From the IMG/VR virus record IMGVR_UViG_3300005530_000055, positions 1 to 39,886 of that record: DNA of 39,886 nt. The stretch is one strand, 5' to 3'. Positions within the stretch are counted from its first letter, which is position 1. Each line of letters opens with the position of its first letter. Below, piece by piece: positions 22,428 to 30,887 of this stretch. Source of the stretch: a virus. The notes under the pieces were generated by a model that searched no databases, was not told the origin of the DNA, and saw nothing but the letters and a program-made list of their open reading frames with translations. The position numbers were made by a program, and so were the translations under genes.

Positions 22428-25400
22428 TTAGCGATTCCCGGGATCACTGCCCTGGTGTATCTGAGATGAATGCGTCTCAAGTGCCTGCTGCATCCATCGT
22501 TCGGGCACGGTGCCAACATACGCAAGTACCGGCTTGTTCAGCTTGAAATGCCGTGCCATTGCCCTGTGATGTCCGTCAATCACGATCGCACGACCGTCAG
22601 GATGATCGGCTCGCTGGACTAGAATGGACGGATCAGTGTGTGCCCCGCCTTTAGCGATCTCTTTCGCGAACCTGGCAACAGCCTCAGGCTGATGTGATGC
22701 CGCCCAGGAATCAATATCGTCATCATCCACTCTCTCCCAGGGGACGTTGACTGGACCGATCCAGGTGCTGTGCTTCACCCATTCGAGAGCTTTATCGGGG
22801 AAATTCCCTTCTAGCTGGGCGTATACATGACGCCACTCAACCGGGTTAGGATCGCCTATGTCAGCCGCCCCTTTTGGGAGGGTAAGCATTGTCCTGTTGT
22901 TGCGGCGAGCCTGCTTGAGGAGATTTTCCTGGATTTTCCTGGTCAGCTGCTCGATCTGCTTCGCGGACAGTTTCACGCCCGAAAGATCGTGAACAACATC
23001 GCTTTCCCTGTCAGGGTCCCACTGCTCAACAGTATCCGCAGGGTTGAACACCTCAGGAGGCTCTGAATGCGGAGACATGGGACGCGGGGTTCTCGCGGGA
23101 ACTGACCCTACTACAGGATGTACGCCTTTCCCGCTCGGGGGAACTCCTGTGTTCGCAGATATATTCTGAATCCCGGTGGAGTTAACTTCCTGCTCCTCTG
23201 GATCTTCCACCACCGGGAAACCGCCAGCAGGAGTCTTACGTCTCCTCGCGGGGGGCTTTTCCCGTTCCTCCGGGAACTCGTCCTCGTGACCACGCGGATA
23301 CACCCTGGTCTGCGGGGGAGCGTCCATCCTGTTCGCCTCGAAATGAGGAGGATTACCTCCCGGGGTTGCCCCTGGATAGCCGCCAGGACCCGCATCCCCG
23401 AACTCCTCACCGTTAGCGTGGTGAGGATATACCCAGCGCGAACCCATCCCGGCTCCGTGCCTGTCAGGGTCGTCTAGGACCATCCATTCGCCGTTTTCGT
23501 TGACGAGATTCTGCGGAGATTTCATGTCCCCTAGCTGGTCACGCAGGTGGATTTCTTTCACCCAGTCGTCGCGGAACTTCCCGACAAGATCAAGATCTTC
23601 GATCTCGCCCCTGCGGAACCACGCGGTGGAAAGAGTTTCCTCCGGGGTGCTCCCGTTCATCAGCGGCTTGAACATGTTCGTCTCGCACAAGTACAGGTAT
23701 GCAGTCTTTCCGTCCGGGTCCTGGTGGGTGAAATCACGGATCACAGTGAGCGCGGGGAGAGCCCCGATTTCCTCTTCCGTCTCCCGGTAAGCAGCACTCC
23801 ACCCGGGTTCGTCAATATGAGTGGTGCCCCCGGGCATTCCCCAGGAACCATCAGGACGCTGCTGGAGAAGATACCGCCATTTTCCCTTCTCATCCTTTGC
23901 CCGGATGAGCAGCCACGCGGTACGGGTACTGTCTTCTACGTTAGAGTCCGACTTTCCCAGGTGAGACTGAGGAGGGACGATATTCATCCCAGCGGGGAGC
24001 GGGACGCACCTGCACTGTACGTGACAGGGACCCCCTAGACCCCCGCTGGAAAACGGGGCGTCCAGGGGGATCGGTCCCTCGTTCGCTACCTTCCTGCAGA
24101 TCTTGCAGGCGTCATCAGGGGCAATCCCCAGGTGCTTGTGCGTTACCCCATTATCGCGGTAGCACTGGATAACCCCTGCGTTCAGGGCGCGGGCAATCTC
24201 GGTCCTCGCGATGACCTCACTGCGGGAGTTCGCGTTTTTCAGTCCTGTGCGGGCAACCTGGTCCAGCCAGTGAGCACCCTCGGTGTCGAGGAACGCCTGG
24301 AGATTATCAGTAGTCCCCAGGATTCCCGCGTCTTTCCCTAGAAGCTGATTCGCGGAGCTGTATCCGAGATTCCATGCTTTCTCCCAGAGCGGGGTCATCA
24401 CCTCAGTGAGAACCTCCCGGACTTTCTCCGAGATCAGGTCGTACATCACCCGGTTGGGGATCATTAGCTTCCCCACCGCGACCTGCTGGCGGATTTCTGA
24501 ACCCGCCTCTTCTGCTTTCGCGAAACCCTGGGCGATCTCCTGCTTGTATCTCCCGATGAGACCTAGGTCATGCTCCCATCCTGGAAAGGGGGCATCAGAC
24601 TTCTCCAGGTTCCATCCCACCGGGTACTTCCACCAGGTAGGGTCGAGAGCATTTACCGTGTTCTCGTCAACAGGAACAGGAGCGATAGGGATTTCGGGAG
24701 CAAACTTCTCGGTCATGTCGAGAGCGCGGTCTATCGCGGTGTCCAGCATGACGCCTTTCGCGATATCCTCCGCGATCATCCCGAGAATGCGGTTCGTGAT
24801 ATGCACTGGCTCCCAGGAAGTAATCTCCCTGCCCTTGCGGAGGTGTCGTTTCAGGGATTCCAGCTCGCTGGCAGCAGCTTTCTTGCGGCTCCCTGCCGTG
24901 CTTGTCCTGTTAGTGGTCCCGCCTGTCCTTGGAGTGGGAGACTGGACGGCACCCTGGGCAGCCTGGTGCTGCGGAGTGCCGACGCCTTCGCGATGAGGAG
25001 ACAACGGGGCTGGGTGGCTGCCATTCGGCTTGGTTCCCCCGCCTTTACGCGGCTTTGGCTTCTTCTTGACTGCTTTCTGACCGCCGTTAGTACCCTGACC
25101 GCCAGCAGCACCGCCCTGTGCTGCCATCATGATCAGTTCGGCTGCCATCTTGAAAGGCACGGGACCCTGCGCGGTAAAGACAACAGGCTCCCCGGTTTCG
25201 TCAAGTCCCCACGGGGGAAGATCGAGACGCTCGCGGACCTCATCAATGCTCGCGATGCCATTCTGGACCTGCTGTACGCCTAGTTCAGTGATAGCCTGCT
25301 TGTCTTCGTCGTTGACAAGCCCCTCGAACTGGAACTGCATGTCATGCTGCTGGCAGATGTCCTGAATAGCGTAATTGAAAATATTGCAGATGAACTTGAG

Positions 25401-26672
25401 GAGAGGCTTCGCGGATTTCCGGGACTGGATACTCCGTGATTCCTGTCCTGCCATCCTGATACCGGAAGCAGAAGGTCCCGTTGGGGTTGCCCCGACGTTC
25501 GGGATGATCCCCAGCTCCTCAGGCTGCACATCCGCTGCCATGCATACCTGGTTCATGACCAGGAAGTCAAAGCTGTCAGAAAGGTCAACGGGGCGCTGCG
25601 GCTCAACCTTGCTCCCTGGAGGGAGAACGACTACTTTCAGGTGATACGCGGGGTCTCCTGCGATAGCGTTCAGCGCGTTCTGAAGCTCCCCGATCTGCGT
25701 GGGAGTGATGTTCGTATCGCCAGGCGAAATGTAAACCGCTGGAACTGTGCCTTCAGTGAAGTAGTTAAGCTGGAATTCCTGCTTCTGCAACCCGGAGATA
25801 ATCGGGAGGAGCGCCCTCTCGATGAACGGGAATCCGTACGGAGTCTCCCTTCTGCTCACCAGGGGCGCGTACAGCATGATATCGGAGGAGAATTCGTTGA
25901 CTTCAGCCCCGGCAAGCCCCGCGTCATCGATATCCCTGCCAGTAGCCATCGTCATATAGTCACTACGGGGAACCCCGTAGAGATATTGCTGGTACGCGGG
26001 GGCTGGAGGGCGGGGTCTCCCGCCATGCAGGTCGAGAAGGGGTCGGATTGTCGGTCCGGAGACGAGATTCAGGGAGTCCAGGTCACTCCCGAGGAGCCCT
26101 CTCCCTCCCATTCCGATGGAAGCTCCGTATTTCGGGCGGTAAATGACCGCGAGCGCGTCATAAACGAAGATTTCCTCAAGCAGCGCGTCCAGGAACGAGG
26201 AAAATGACCAGTAATCAGGGTCCGGGCGCTTGAAAAACCTGGTAACCTCTGCTTTCCGCTCCCCGAAGTCCCGCATAGCCTTACGATCACCCTGGTAAGC
26301 CTTCGCGGCGTCCGTGGTCATCGTGATTTCCCAGTTCAGCCCCAGGATTTCGTCTTTCCGCAGCTCAATGCACTGCCGTGCGACAGAATAACGCTCAGAA
26401 AGGGTTTTCAGCTGCTCAAATGAGCATAGTTTCAGCCCTTCAGATCCCGGCTGGGTGGGAAGGTTCCACCCAACGGGGTACTGCCACCATCTGGGGTCCG
26501 CGAAAAGCCCGCCAGGGGGAGGAGTGTCCAGCGGAACAGGCTGGATCGGGGACATCGGGGCGAAAGCGCCATCGGTGAACACGCTGCTCGGGCGAGGCAG
26601 GAACGGACCATAGGAATCCTGGTACGGATTCGCGTACATGGCGTTCGCCTGGACAGGGGAAATGCGACCCAT
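22428..26672 (-). CDS. Portal-MuF-NUDIX-ParB-like fusion protein
   Basis: 1414 residues from an ATG at 26672. Residues about 75-520 are a portal protein (YSVARQCIELRKDEILGLNW, FIERALLPIISGLQKQEFQ, IDEVRERLDLPPWG). A basic linker follows, then a MuF-type head morphogenesis domain at about 700-890 (SEVIARTEIARALNAG, Cys pair CKIC, terminal CHVQCRC at 883-889). A NUDIX hydrolase comes next, with its box at 948-970 (GG, E955, REtEEEIG), matching the family consensus except for Thr at the first hydrophobic position. A long linker ends in a ParB/sulfiredoxin-like module with D1366-GHHR. Portal and MuF functions are structural (DNA gate, minor head protein). The enzymes are likely carried in the head and may be ejected (inference). 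No frameshift is seen. Confidence 0.88.
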   Translation of the reverse strand: MGRISPVQANAMYANPYQDSYGPFLPRPSSVFTDGAFAPMSPIQPVPLDTPPPGGLFADPRWWQYPVGWNLPTQPGSEGLKLCSFEQLKTLSERYSVARQCIELRKDEILGLNWEITMTTDAAKAYQGDRKAMRDFGERKAEVTRFFKRPDPDYWSFSSFLDALLEEIFVYDALAVIYRPKYGASIGMGGRGLLGSDLDSLNLVSGPTIRPLLDLHGGRPRPPAPAYQQYLYGVPRSDYMTMATGRDIDDAGLAGAEVNEFSSDIMLYAPLVSRRETPYGFPFIERALLPIISGLQKQEFQLNYFTEGTVPAVYISPGDTNITPTQIGELQNALNAIAGDPAYHLKVVVLPPGSKVEPQRPVDLSDSFDFLVMNQVCMAADVQPEELGIIPNVGATPTGPSASGIRMAGQESRSIQSRKSAKPLLKFICNIFNYAIQDICQQHDMQFQFEGLVNDEDKQAITELGVQQVQNGIASIDEVRERLDLPPWGLDETGEPVVFTAQGPVPFKMAAELIMMAAQGGAAGGQGTNGGQKAVKKKPKPRKGGGTKPNGSHPAPLSPHREGVGTPQHQAAQGAVQSPTPRTGGTTNRTSTAGSRKKAAASELESLKRHLRKGREITSWEPVHITNRILGMIAEDIAKGVMLDTAIDRALDMTEKFAPEIPIAPVPVDENTVNALDPTWWKYPVGWNLEKSDAPFPGWEHDLGLIGRYKQEIAQGFAKAEEAGSEIRQQVAVGKLMIPNRVMYDLISEKVREVLTEVMTPLWEKAWNLGYSSANQLLGKDAGILGTTDNLQAFLDTEGAHWLDQVARTGLKNANSRSEVIARTEIARALNAGVIQCYRDNGVTHKHLGIAPDDACKICRKVANEGPIPLDAPFSSGGLGGPCHVQCRCVPLPAGMNIVPPQSHLGKSDSNVEDSTRTAWLLIRAKDEKGKWRYLLQQRPDGSWGMPGGTTHIDEPGWSAAYRETEEEIGALPALTVIRDFTHQDPDGKTAYLYLCETNMFKPLMNGSTPEETLSTAWFRRGEIEDLDLVGKFRDDWVKEIHLRDQLGDMKSPQNLVNENGEWMVLDDPDRHGAGMGSRWVYPHHANGEEFGDAGPGGYPGATPGGNPPHFEANRMDAPPQTRVYPRGHEDEFPEEREKPPARRRKTPAGGFPVVEDPEEQEVNSTGIQNISANTGVPPSGKGVHPVVGSVPARTPRPMSPHSEPPEVFNPADTVEQWDPDRESDVVHDLSGVKLSAKQIEQLTRKIQENLLKQARRNNRTMLTLPKGAADIGDPNPVEWRHVYAQLEGNFPDKALEWVKHSTWIGPVNVPWERVDDDDIDSWAASHQPEAVARFAKEIAKGGAHTDPSILVQRADHPDGRAIVIDGHHRAMARHFKLNKPVLAYVGTVPERWMQQALETHSSQIHQGSDPGNR

Positions 26673-26767
26673 GCCGCTCGACTGAGGAGCATACGTGGGG
26701 CGCGCACCCCCGGGGATTGACTTGAGCGCATTAACGATAGCGCCGGTTCTTGCGATGGTAGCCTCGC

Positions 26768-27109
26768 TTACGAAATCTGGAGCTGTCCTGCTGTCTGCAC
26801 GGGGATCTCTGGATTGTCCGTGATCTTAAGGTAAATGATATACGTTCCGATTCCCAGCTGAATGGTTCCGCCAGGACCGACCAGGCAGGCAGCGGCATAC
26901 GGCTCGATGACATTACTGCTCCTGACCGCCCAGATTGCGGTATTCCAGTCGGAAGGTCCCGGAACTTGGTAAGCGGTCGGCATGAATGCCATCGCCACCG
27001 GATCGGAAGTCGGATTGAAAGGTTCCCCGTTCAGCAGCAGGGGTTTCACCGGCACGCCAACATACTGCAACGACAGGTGGGATATGGAAATCACGCTATT
27101 GTTAGCCAC
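26768..27109 (-). CDS. Hypothetical beta-rich protein, 113 aa
   Basis: GTG at 27109 with AAAGGCGGA upstream. The sequence is a compact beta fold (SVISISHLSLQYVGVPVKPLLL, GTIQLGIGTYIIYLKITDNPE) without charged catalytic residues. It resembles small appendage or fibre-linked modules of phages that display a strand-rich, immunoglobulin-like domain. It lies between the repeat protein and the portal. Function unknown; a virion accessory protein is likely. Confidence 0.6.
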   Translation of the reverse strand: MANNSVISISHLSLQYVGVPVKPLLLNGEPFNPTSDPVAMAFMPTAYQVPGPSDWNTAIWAVRSSNVIEPYAAACLVGPGGTIQLGIGTYIIYLKITDNPEIPVQTAGQLQIS

Positions 27110-27141
27110 ATTCCGCCTTTATATTGATTTGGATGCCCGCG

Positions 27142-30099
27142 TTATCCTTCTGTGATAAACACGTCTCCTGTTGACCAGTCGGTAAACGGAGCGCCAGTCT
27201 CCCAGAGAACAAAAACATCCCCGGTTGACCAGTTGACGAACGGATTCCCCGCCAGCCAGTTAGTGAATACGTCCCCCGTGGTGAACGTTCCCTGCCGTAC
27301 CGGGATATTCTCGACGGGACCGCCAGGATTCCCGTAGGTACGCCCGCGTGGCGCATTCTTCGGGATGATCCCCCGGATGGGATGAACCGCCTGGACGAAC
27401 CTCGGACCCCTGGTGGGGTTGTGAACCGGGGCACCCTTATTGAAGTACGTCCGTCCCCTGACCGGAAGGGAGGGGCGTATTCTCGCAGGCGCATTCCTGG
27501 GAATAAACCTTACAGGCGTCGGGGTGACGGCAACCGGGGTTCCCGGGTTACGGTAAACCCTTCCTCGTACGGGGAGCGGCTGGCGAGCCCGGATTGGCTC
27601 ATTTACCTGGCGGAACACTGGTCCGGAGGTGACCAGAGGTGCCCCGTTATCGGAGTAGACCCGACCCCGCATGGGCAGCGGGATTCTTGCCTGTACCGGG
27701 TGGTTCAGCGGGACGAAACGGGGACCCTGGCTTGGCGGGTTGTTTACCGGGGCACCAGGATTACCGTAGGTACGACCCTTGCTCCAGGTTTGCAGTATCT
27801 GCGACCGGATCGGATCCGTTGCCTGGCGGAACTGCGGACCCGTGGAAGGGTTCCTGACCGGGGCTCCGCTGTTACCTGCGACACGTCCGCGTGGAGGCTG
27901 CGTGATACGGATACGCGCAGGGTCGTGTCTCGGATAGAATACCGGACCGATGACAACCGGGGGCGGATTCTGGACGGGACCGCCCGGGTTGGAGTAAACC
28001 CGACCTTTACGCGGGAGCGGATCAGCAGACTGTACCGGGAATGTCTTCTGCCGGAATACCGGACCAGCACTCGGGTTGCGTACCGGAGCGCCCGCGTTCC
28101 CGTATGTTCTGCCTCGAATGGGAAGACTCGGGCGGATTCTCGCAGGGTAATTCTTCGGGTAGAAAACTGGTCCTACGACAACCGGAGGCGGGTTCTGAAC
28201 TGGACCACCGGGGTTGCTGTAAGTGCGTCCCCTGCGTGGCAGCGAATCAGTCGCCTGGACAGGGAAAGTCTTCTGGCGGAATACAGGACCCGTGCTCGGG
28301 TTCTGTACGGGAGCCCCGTCGTTAGAATATGTCCTGCCGCGAAGCAAAGGCTGCAATGGCAGCTTAGCGTGCAGCGCCTGGACTGCGGGATAGAATACCG
28401 GACCGGTAGTCTTGATAGTCCCCTGGCTGGAGTTTACCCTGCCTTTGGAGAATGTCTGCGGAATCGGGGCACGGACAGGACGGGGAAGCTGCCGGAACTG
28501 CGGACCTGTAGATGGATTGCGTACCGGCGCTCCGGGGTTGGAGCTGATTCTCCCCTTTGAGAACGTCTGGGGAATCTCACTGCGAACCGGGTCAGTTACC
28601 TGACGGAACTGGGGACCAGTCGAGGGATTCTGTACGGGAGCGCCAGAATTAGACCCTATGCGTCCTTTGGAGAAAGTCTGCGGGATTCTGCTACGAACTG
28701 GTCCTTCAAGGGGGTAAATCCGAGGACCAACCGCAGGAGGAGTGACGGTTACGGAAGTACCCGGATTGGACGCGACTCGTCCCTTGCGAGGGAGAGGATC
28801 AGCAGCCGCAATCGGGTATTTCTGCGGATAAAATACAGGACCGCGTGAAGGGTTCCTGACTGGAGCGCCAGGGTTCGACCCTATGCGACCAGCGCGGGGT
28901 GCCAGCTGGGGCAGCCTCCCGCGTACGGGACCTTCTAGTGGGTATACAGGAGGTCCGCGATGCGGGTTGATTACCGGGGCACCGAAGCTGCTCCCGATAC
29001 GACCAGCTCTAGGCTGCCAGTTCGGGATGATGAACCGTACCGGGGTTTTCCGCTGGATAAAGACAGGACCCGGAGTGGGATTGCGTACGGGAGCACCGCC
29101 GCATCCCATTCCCCCACCAGGGCGACCCCCTGATACGGGACCGGAAATGTTCCCTGTCCCTACCGGCAGCTCAGCGAAAACCCCCCCGGACTGTGACTGG
29201 AACAGGGTGATTTTTGCCCGGACAGCCCAGCGGAACGGGTAGAACGGGGGTCCGACTGTGGGGGTCGGAGGAGGGGCGACAGTGGCGCTGGGAATGAATG
29301 TCGCCATTCCCAGCCCGACACGGACCGGGACGGAGATGTTTCCGACCGGATGGGACCATGCGGAGTTCAGCGTCGGTCCGGACTGGGCAGCGGCAACGAC
29401 GACGATTGCACCCGCCCCGAAGGCAAGCGTGCCAGTACCGCTCCAGGTTGTTACGTCACTTGCAGTCGCACCACTGGTAACGTTTGCAAGGTAAGCGGTT
29501 CCAGTGTGAGCGACGCTGCTAGTCGCCCCATCATTTGCGCCATTCGTCCACGAAGCACTGTAAGTTACTGTCGTGGTACCAGCAGTACGTTCGCGGCAGG
29601 CAACTGATATGGCAAAATGACCAGCACTGCTGACATTAGCACTCGTGGTGGTCGTAGTGGTCGTGATTGTGGCAGTGCTGGCACCGCTAGATTGAGTACC
29701 TGAAACATCAAGCGGATTCAGTCCTCTTGCACCGGACAGCTCGTAAATAGTGCAAGTCATCGCGAACGTCGTAGTACCGCCCGCGTTCGTCATCGTGAAC
29801 GTCGTGTCGCCGTTAGACTCAGTACCGGTGGCTACCTTGTACCAGATGTCAACAAGGTTGGTGCAAGCCGTAGCGCTGCCGACTCCGATATTGGTAACGA
29901 AGTTGGTTGGGAGCAGTCGCGTCCACCCAGCCGAAACAGTGCTTGTCGGGCTTGCAGTAGCCGTACTTCCGACTCGGGAGACAACCGCGACCAGCAGGTT
30001 TCTGGCAGTCGGAGTCTGACCGTACGTGCTGGTAATGGTAGTGCCAGCAGTAACCCGGGTAGCGTTTCCTACGGCCCCGACGAGCGCAATAGCCACCAT
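27142..30099 (-). CDS. 985-residue repeat protein, putative head or tail fibre
   Basis: Starts at an ATG at 30099 (GTG one codon later also possible; AGGAG upstream). Residues 1-245 are a Thr/Ser-rich beta domain (TYGQTPTARNLLVAVVSR, with a run of Thr near residue 150) of the same style as the 239-residue neighbour. Residues about 330-935 are about 16 tandem copies of a 34-40 residue unit built from R-G-R-(T/V/I)-x-S-N-x-G-A-P-V, N-P-S-T-G-P-x-F-R-Q and P-(V/I)-(R/Q). The last 45 residues are a second repeat of about 9 residues (TGDVFxxW). There is no predicted enzyme. The proline-rich, basic repeats suggest an extended fibre; the acceptor or ligand is unknown. Confidence 0.8.
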   Translation of the reverse strand: MVAIALVGAVGNATRVTAGTTITSTYGQTPTARNLLVAVVSRVGSTATASPTSTVSAGWTRLLPTNFVTNIGVGSATACTNLVDIWYKVATGTESNGDTTFTMTNAGGTTTFAMTCTIYELSGARGLNPLDVSGTQSSGASTATITTTTTTTSANVSSAGHFAISVACRERTAGTTTVTYSASWTNGANDGATSSVAHTGTAYLANVTSGATASDVTTWSGTGTLAFGAGAIVVVAAAQSGPTLNSAWSHPVGNISVPVRVGLGMATFIPSATVAPPPTPTVGPPFYPFRWAVRAKITLFQSQSGGVFAELPVGTGNISGPVSGGRPGGGMGCGGAPVRNPTPGPVFIQRKTPVRFIIPNWQPRAGRIGSSFGAPVINPHRGPPVYPLEGPVRGRLPQLAPRAGRIGSNPGAPVRNPSRGPVFYPQKYPIAAADPLPRKGRVASNPGTSVTVTPPAVGPRIYPLEGPVRSRIPQTFSKGRIGSNSGAPVQNPSTGPQFRQVTDPVRSEIPQTFSKGRISSNPGAPVRNPSTGPQFRQLPRPVRAPIPQTFSKGRVNSSQGTIKTTGPVFYPAVQALHAKLPLQPLLRGRTYSNDGAPVQNPSTGPVFRQKTFPVQATDSLPRRGRTYSNPGGPVQNPPPVVVGPVFYPKNYPARIRPSLPIRGRTYGNAGAPVRNPSAGPVFRQKTFPVQSADPLPRKGRVYSNPGGPVQNPPPVVIGPVFYPRHDPARIRITQPPRGRVAGNSGAPVRNPSTGPQFRQATDPIRSQILQTWSKGRTYGNPGAPVNNPPSQGPRFVPLNHPVQARIPLPMRGRVYSDNGAPLVTSGPVFRQVNEPIRARQPLPVRGRVYRNPGTPVAVTPTPVRFIPRNAPARIRPSLPVRGRTYFNKGAPVHNPTRGPRFVQAVHPIRGIIPKNAPRGRTYGNPGGPVENIPVRQGTFTTGDVFTNWLAGNPFVNWSTGDVFVLWETGAPFTDWSTGDVFITEG
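27145..27290 (-). repeat. Terminal ~9-residue coding repeats (TGDVFxxW)
   Basis: At the C-terminus of the repeat protein about five short units alternate TTGDVFTNW, AGNPFVNW, STGDVFVLW, ETGAPFTDW and STGDVFITE. Each has Thr-Gly, Phe and Trp at fixed spacing, suggesting a short stacked beta structure or cap. Confidence 0.75.
27297..29112 (-). repeat. ~16 tandem coding repeats, 34-40 residues each
   Basis: Successive units share (A/K/R)-G-R-x-x-S/G-N-x-G-A-P-V then N-P-x-x-G-P-x-(F/Y). Two unit subtypes are visible, one with FRQ after GP and one with FYP after a PPPVV(V/I) insert; they alternate in the middle of the array, implying duplication of a two-unit block. Confidence 0.8.
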
Positions 30100-30127
30100 G
30101 CGCTCCTTTCAGTGGACCGCTAACCTT

Positions 30128-30847
30128 TTACCGGGAGTGTCCTGCGTTCCTCCAGCCTGCATTACTGACCAGGGTTACCACTCGCTGCGGCATGTCCAGC
30201 TGACCTAGCGGAGGACCGGCAGCCACCGGAGGGGTGGATATCAGGGACAGCAGTATCGCTGTCATCGGACCGGAAATATTCGCTGTCCCGGTGACGTTTC
30301 CTGTTGCCCCGCCCGCAGCATTCGTCTTGAACGCATCCCCGAGAACGTCAAGATCAGTCAGGTTGCCGAACCCACCGGGAACAGTCCACACGTTACCACC
30401 GGTAAAGTCGGTACCCGCCCAGTACAGCAGCGTGTTCGCGCTCGTTGAAGCAATCGAGACGTTCAGCGTTGCCACGCTGGTGTTGCTGCTGTTGGTGGAA
30501 GGTGCAGAGAGAGTATTCTCGTACGGGTTACCCGAGGTGGTGCACCCGGAAATCCGGTGAGCGGCGGCAGCATGGAACACGCTCCCCGTCCAGGAAAACG
30601 TGACCGTCCCGGTTTCCCCTCCGACTGCGCGGTACCAGAAAGTATGCTGCTCCTGGACCGCTGTCGTCTGCGGTGCAGTCGGGATTTCCGCGAACCCGGC
30701 AGGGGGAGTGACCGCGTTCGCGTTCTCCTTGTAAATGGAGACAATAACGATGTCATTCGCGGCAATGCTGGCAGGATAAGTGACCGCCACGCTAGCCGAG
30801 GTGGCACCAGCCGAGGTCGTGCTGGTTTGCAAAACCGGTGCTGCCAT
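30128..30847 (-). CDS. Beta-rich virion surface protein, 239 aa
   Basis: ATG at 30847 with AAGGAG nine bases upstream. Ala/Thr/Ser-rich beta domain with VAVTYPASIAANDIVIVSIY, FWYRAVGGETGTVTFSWTG and a C-terminal SGPMTAILLSLISTP. The strand order resembles residues 1-245 of the downstream 985-residue protein, so the two are probably paralogous head domains. The start codon lies in the loop of an 11-bp inverted repeat. Probably a virion appendage; the name of the family is not recognised. Confidence 0.7.
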   Translation of the reverse strand: MAAPVLQTSTTSAGATSASVAVTYPASIAANDIVIVSIYKENANAVTPPAGFAEIPTAPQTTAVQEQHTFWYRAVGGETGTVTFSWTGSVFHAAAAHRISGCTTSGNPYENTLSAPSTNSSNTSVATLNVSIASTSANTLLYWAGTDFTGGNVWTVPGGFGNLTDLDVLGDAFKTNAAGGATGNVTGTANISGPMTAILLSLISTPPVAAGPPLGQLDMPQRVVTLVSNAGWRNAGHSR

Positions 30848-30880
30848 AAGATAATCTCCTTAACTATGACAGCACCGGTT
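30833..30880 (-). promoter_or_regulatory. Inverted repeat enclosing ribosome site and start codon
   Basis: Arms AACCGGTGCTG and CAGCACCGGTT (11 bp, perfect) at 30870-30880 and 30833-30843 on the minus strand, with the AAGGAG and ATG of the 239-residue gene in the 26-base loop. In RNA this would form a hairpin that could modulate translation. Confidence 0.5.
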
Positions 30881-30887
30881 CCACTGT

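Noticed and set aside
26731-26913. 60-codon minus-strand frame across the portal upstream region
   Set aside because: Out of frame with both the 113-residue gene and the portal fusion, no motif and no convincing ribosome site.
27382-28560. 392-codon plus-strand frame opposite the repeat protein
   Set aside because: Its repeats merely mirror the tandem coding repeats on the minus strand.
27145-29112. CRISPR array suspected from regular spacing
   Set aside because: The repeats are imperfect, encode protein in one continuous frame and lack conserved direct repeats with unique spacers.
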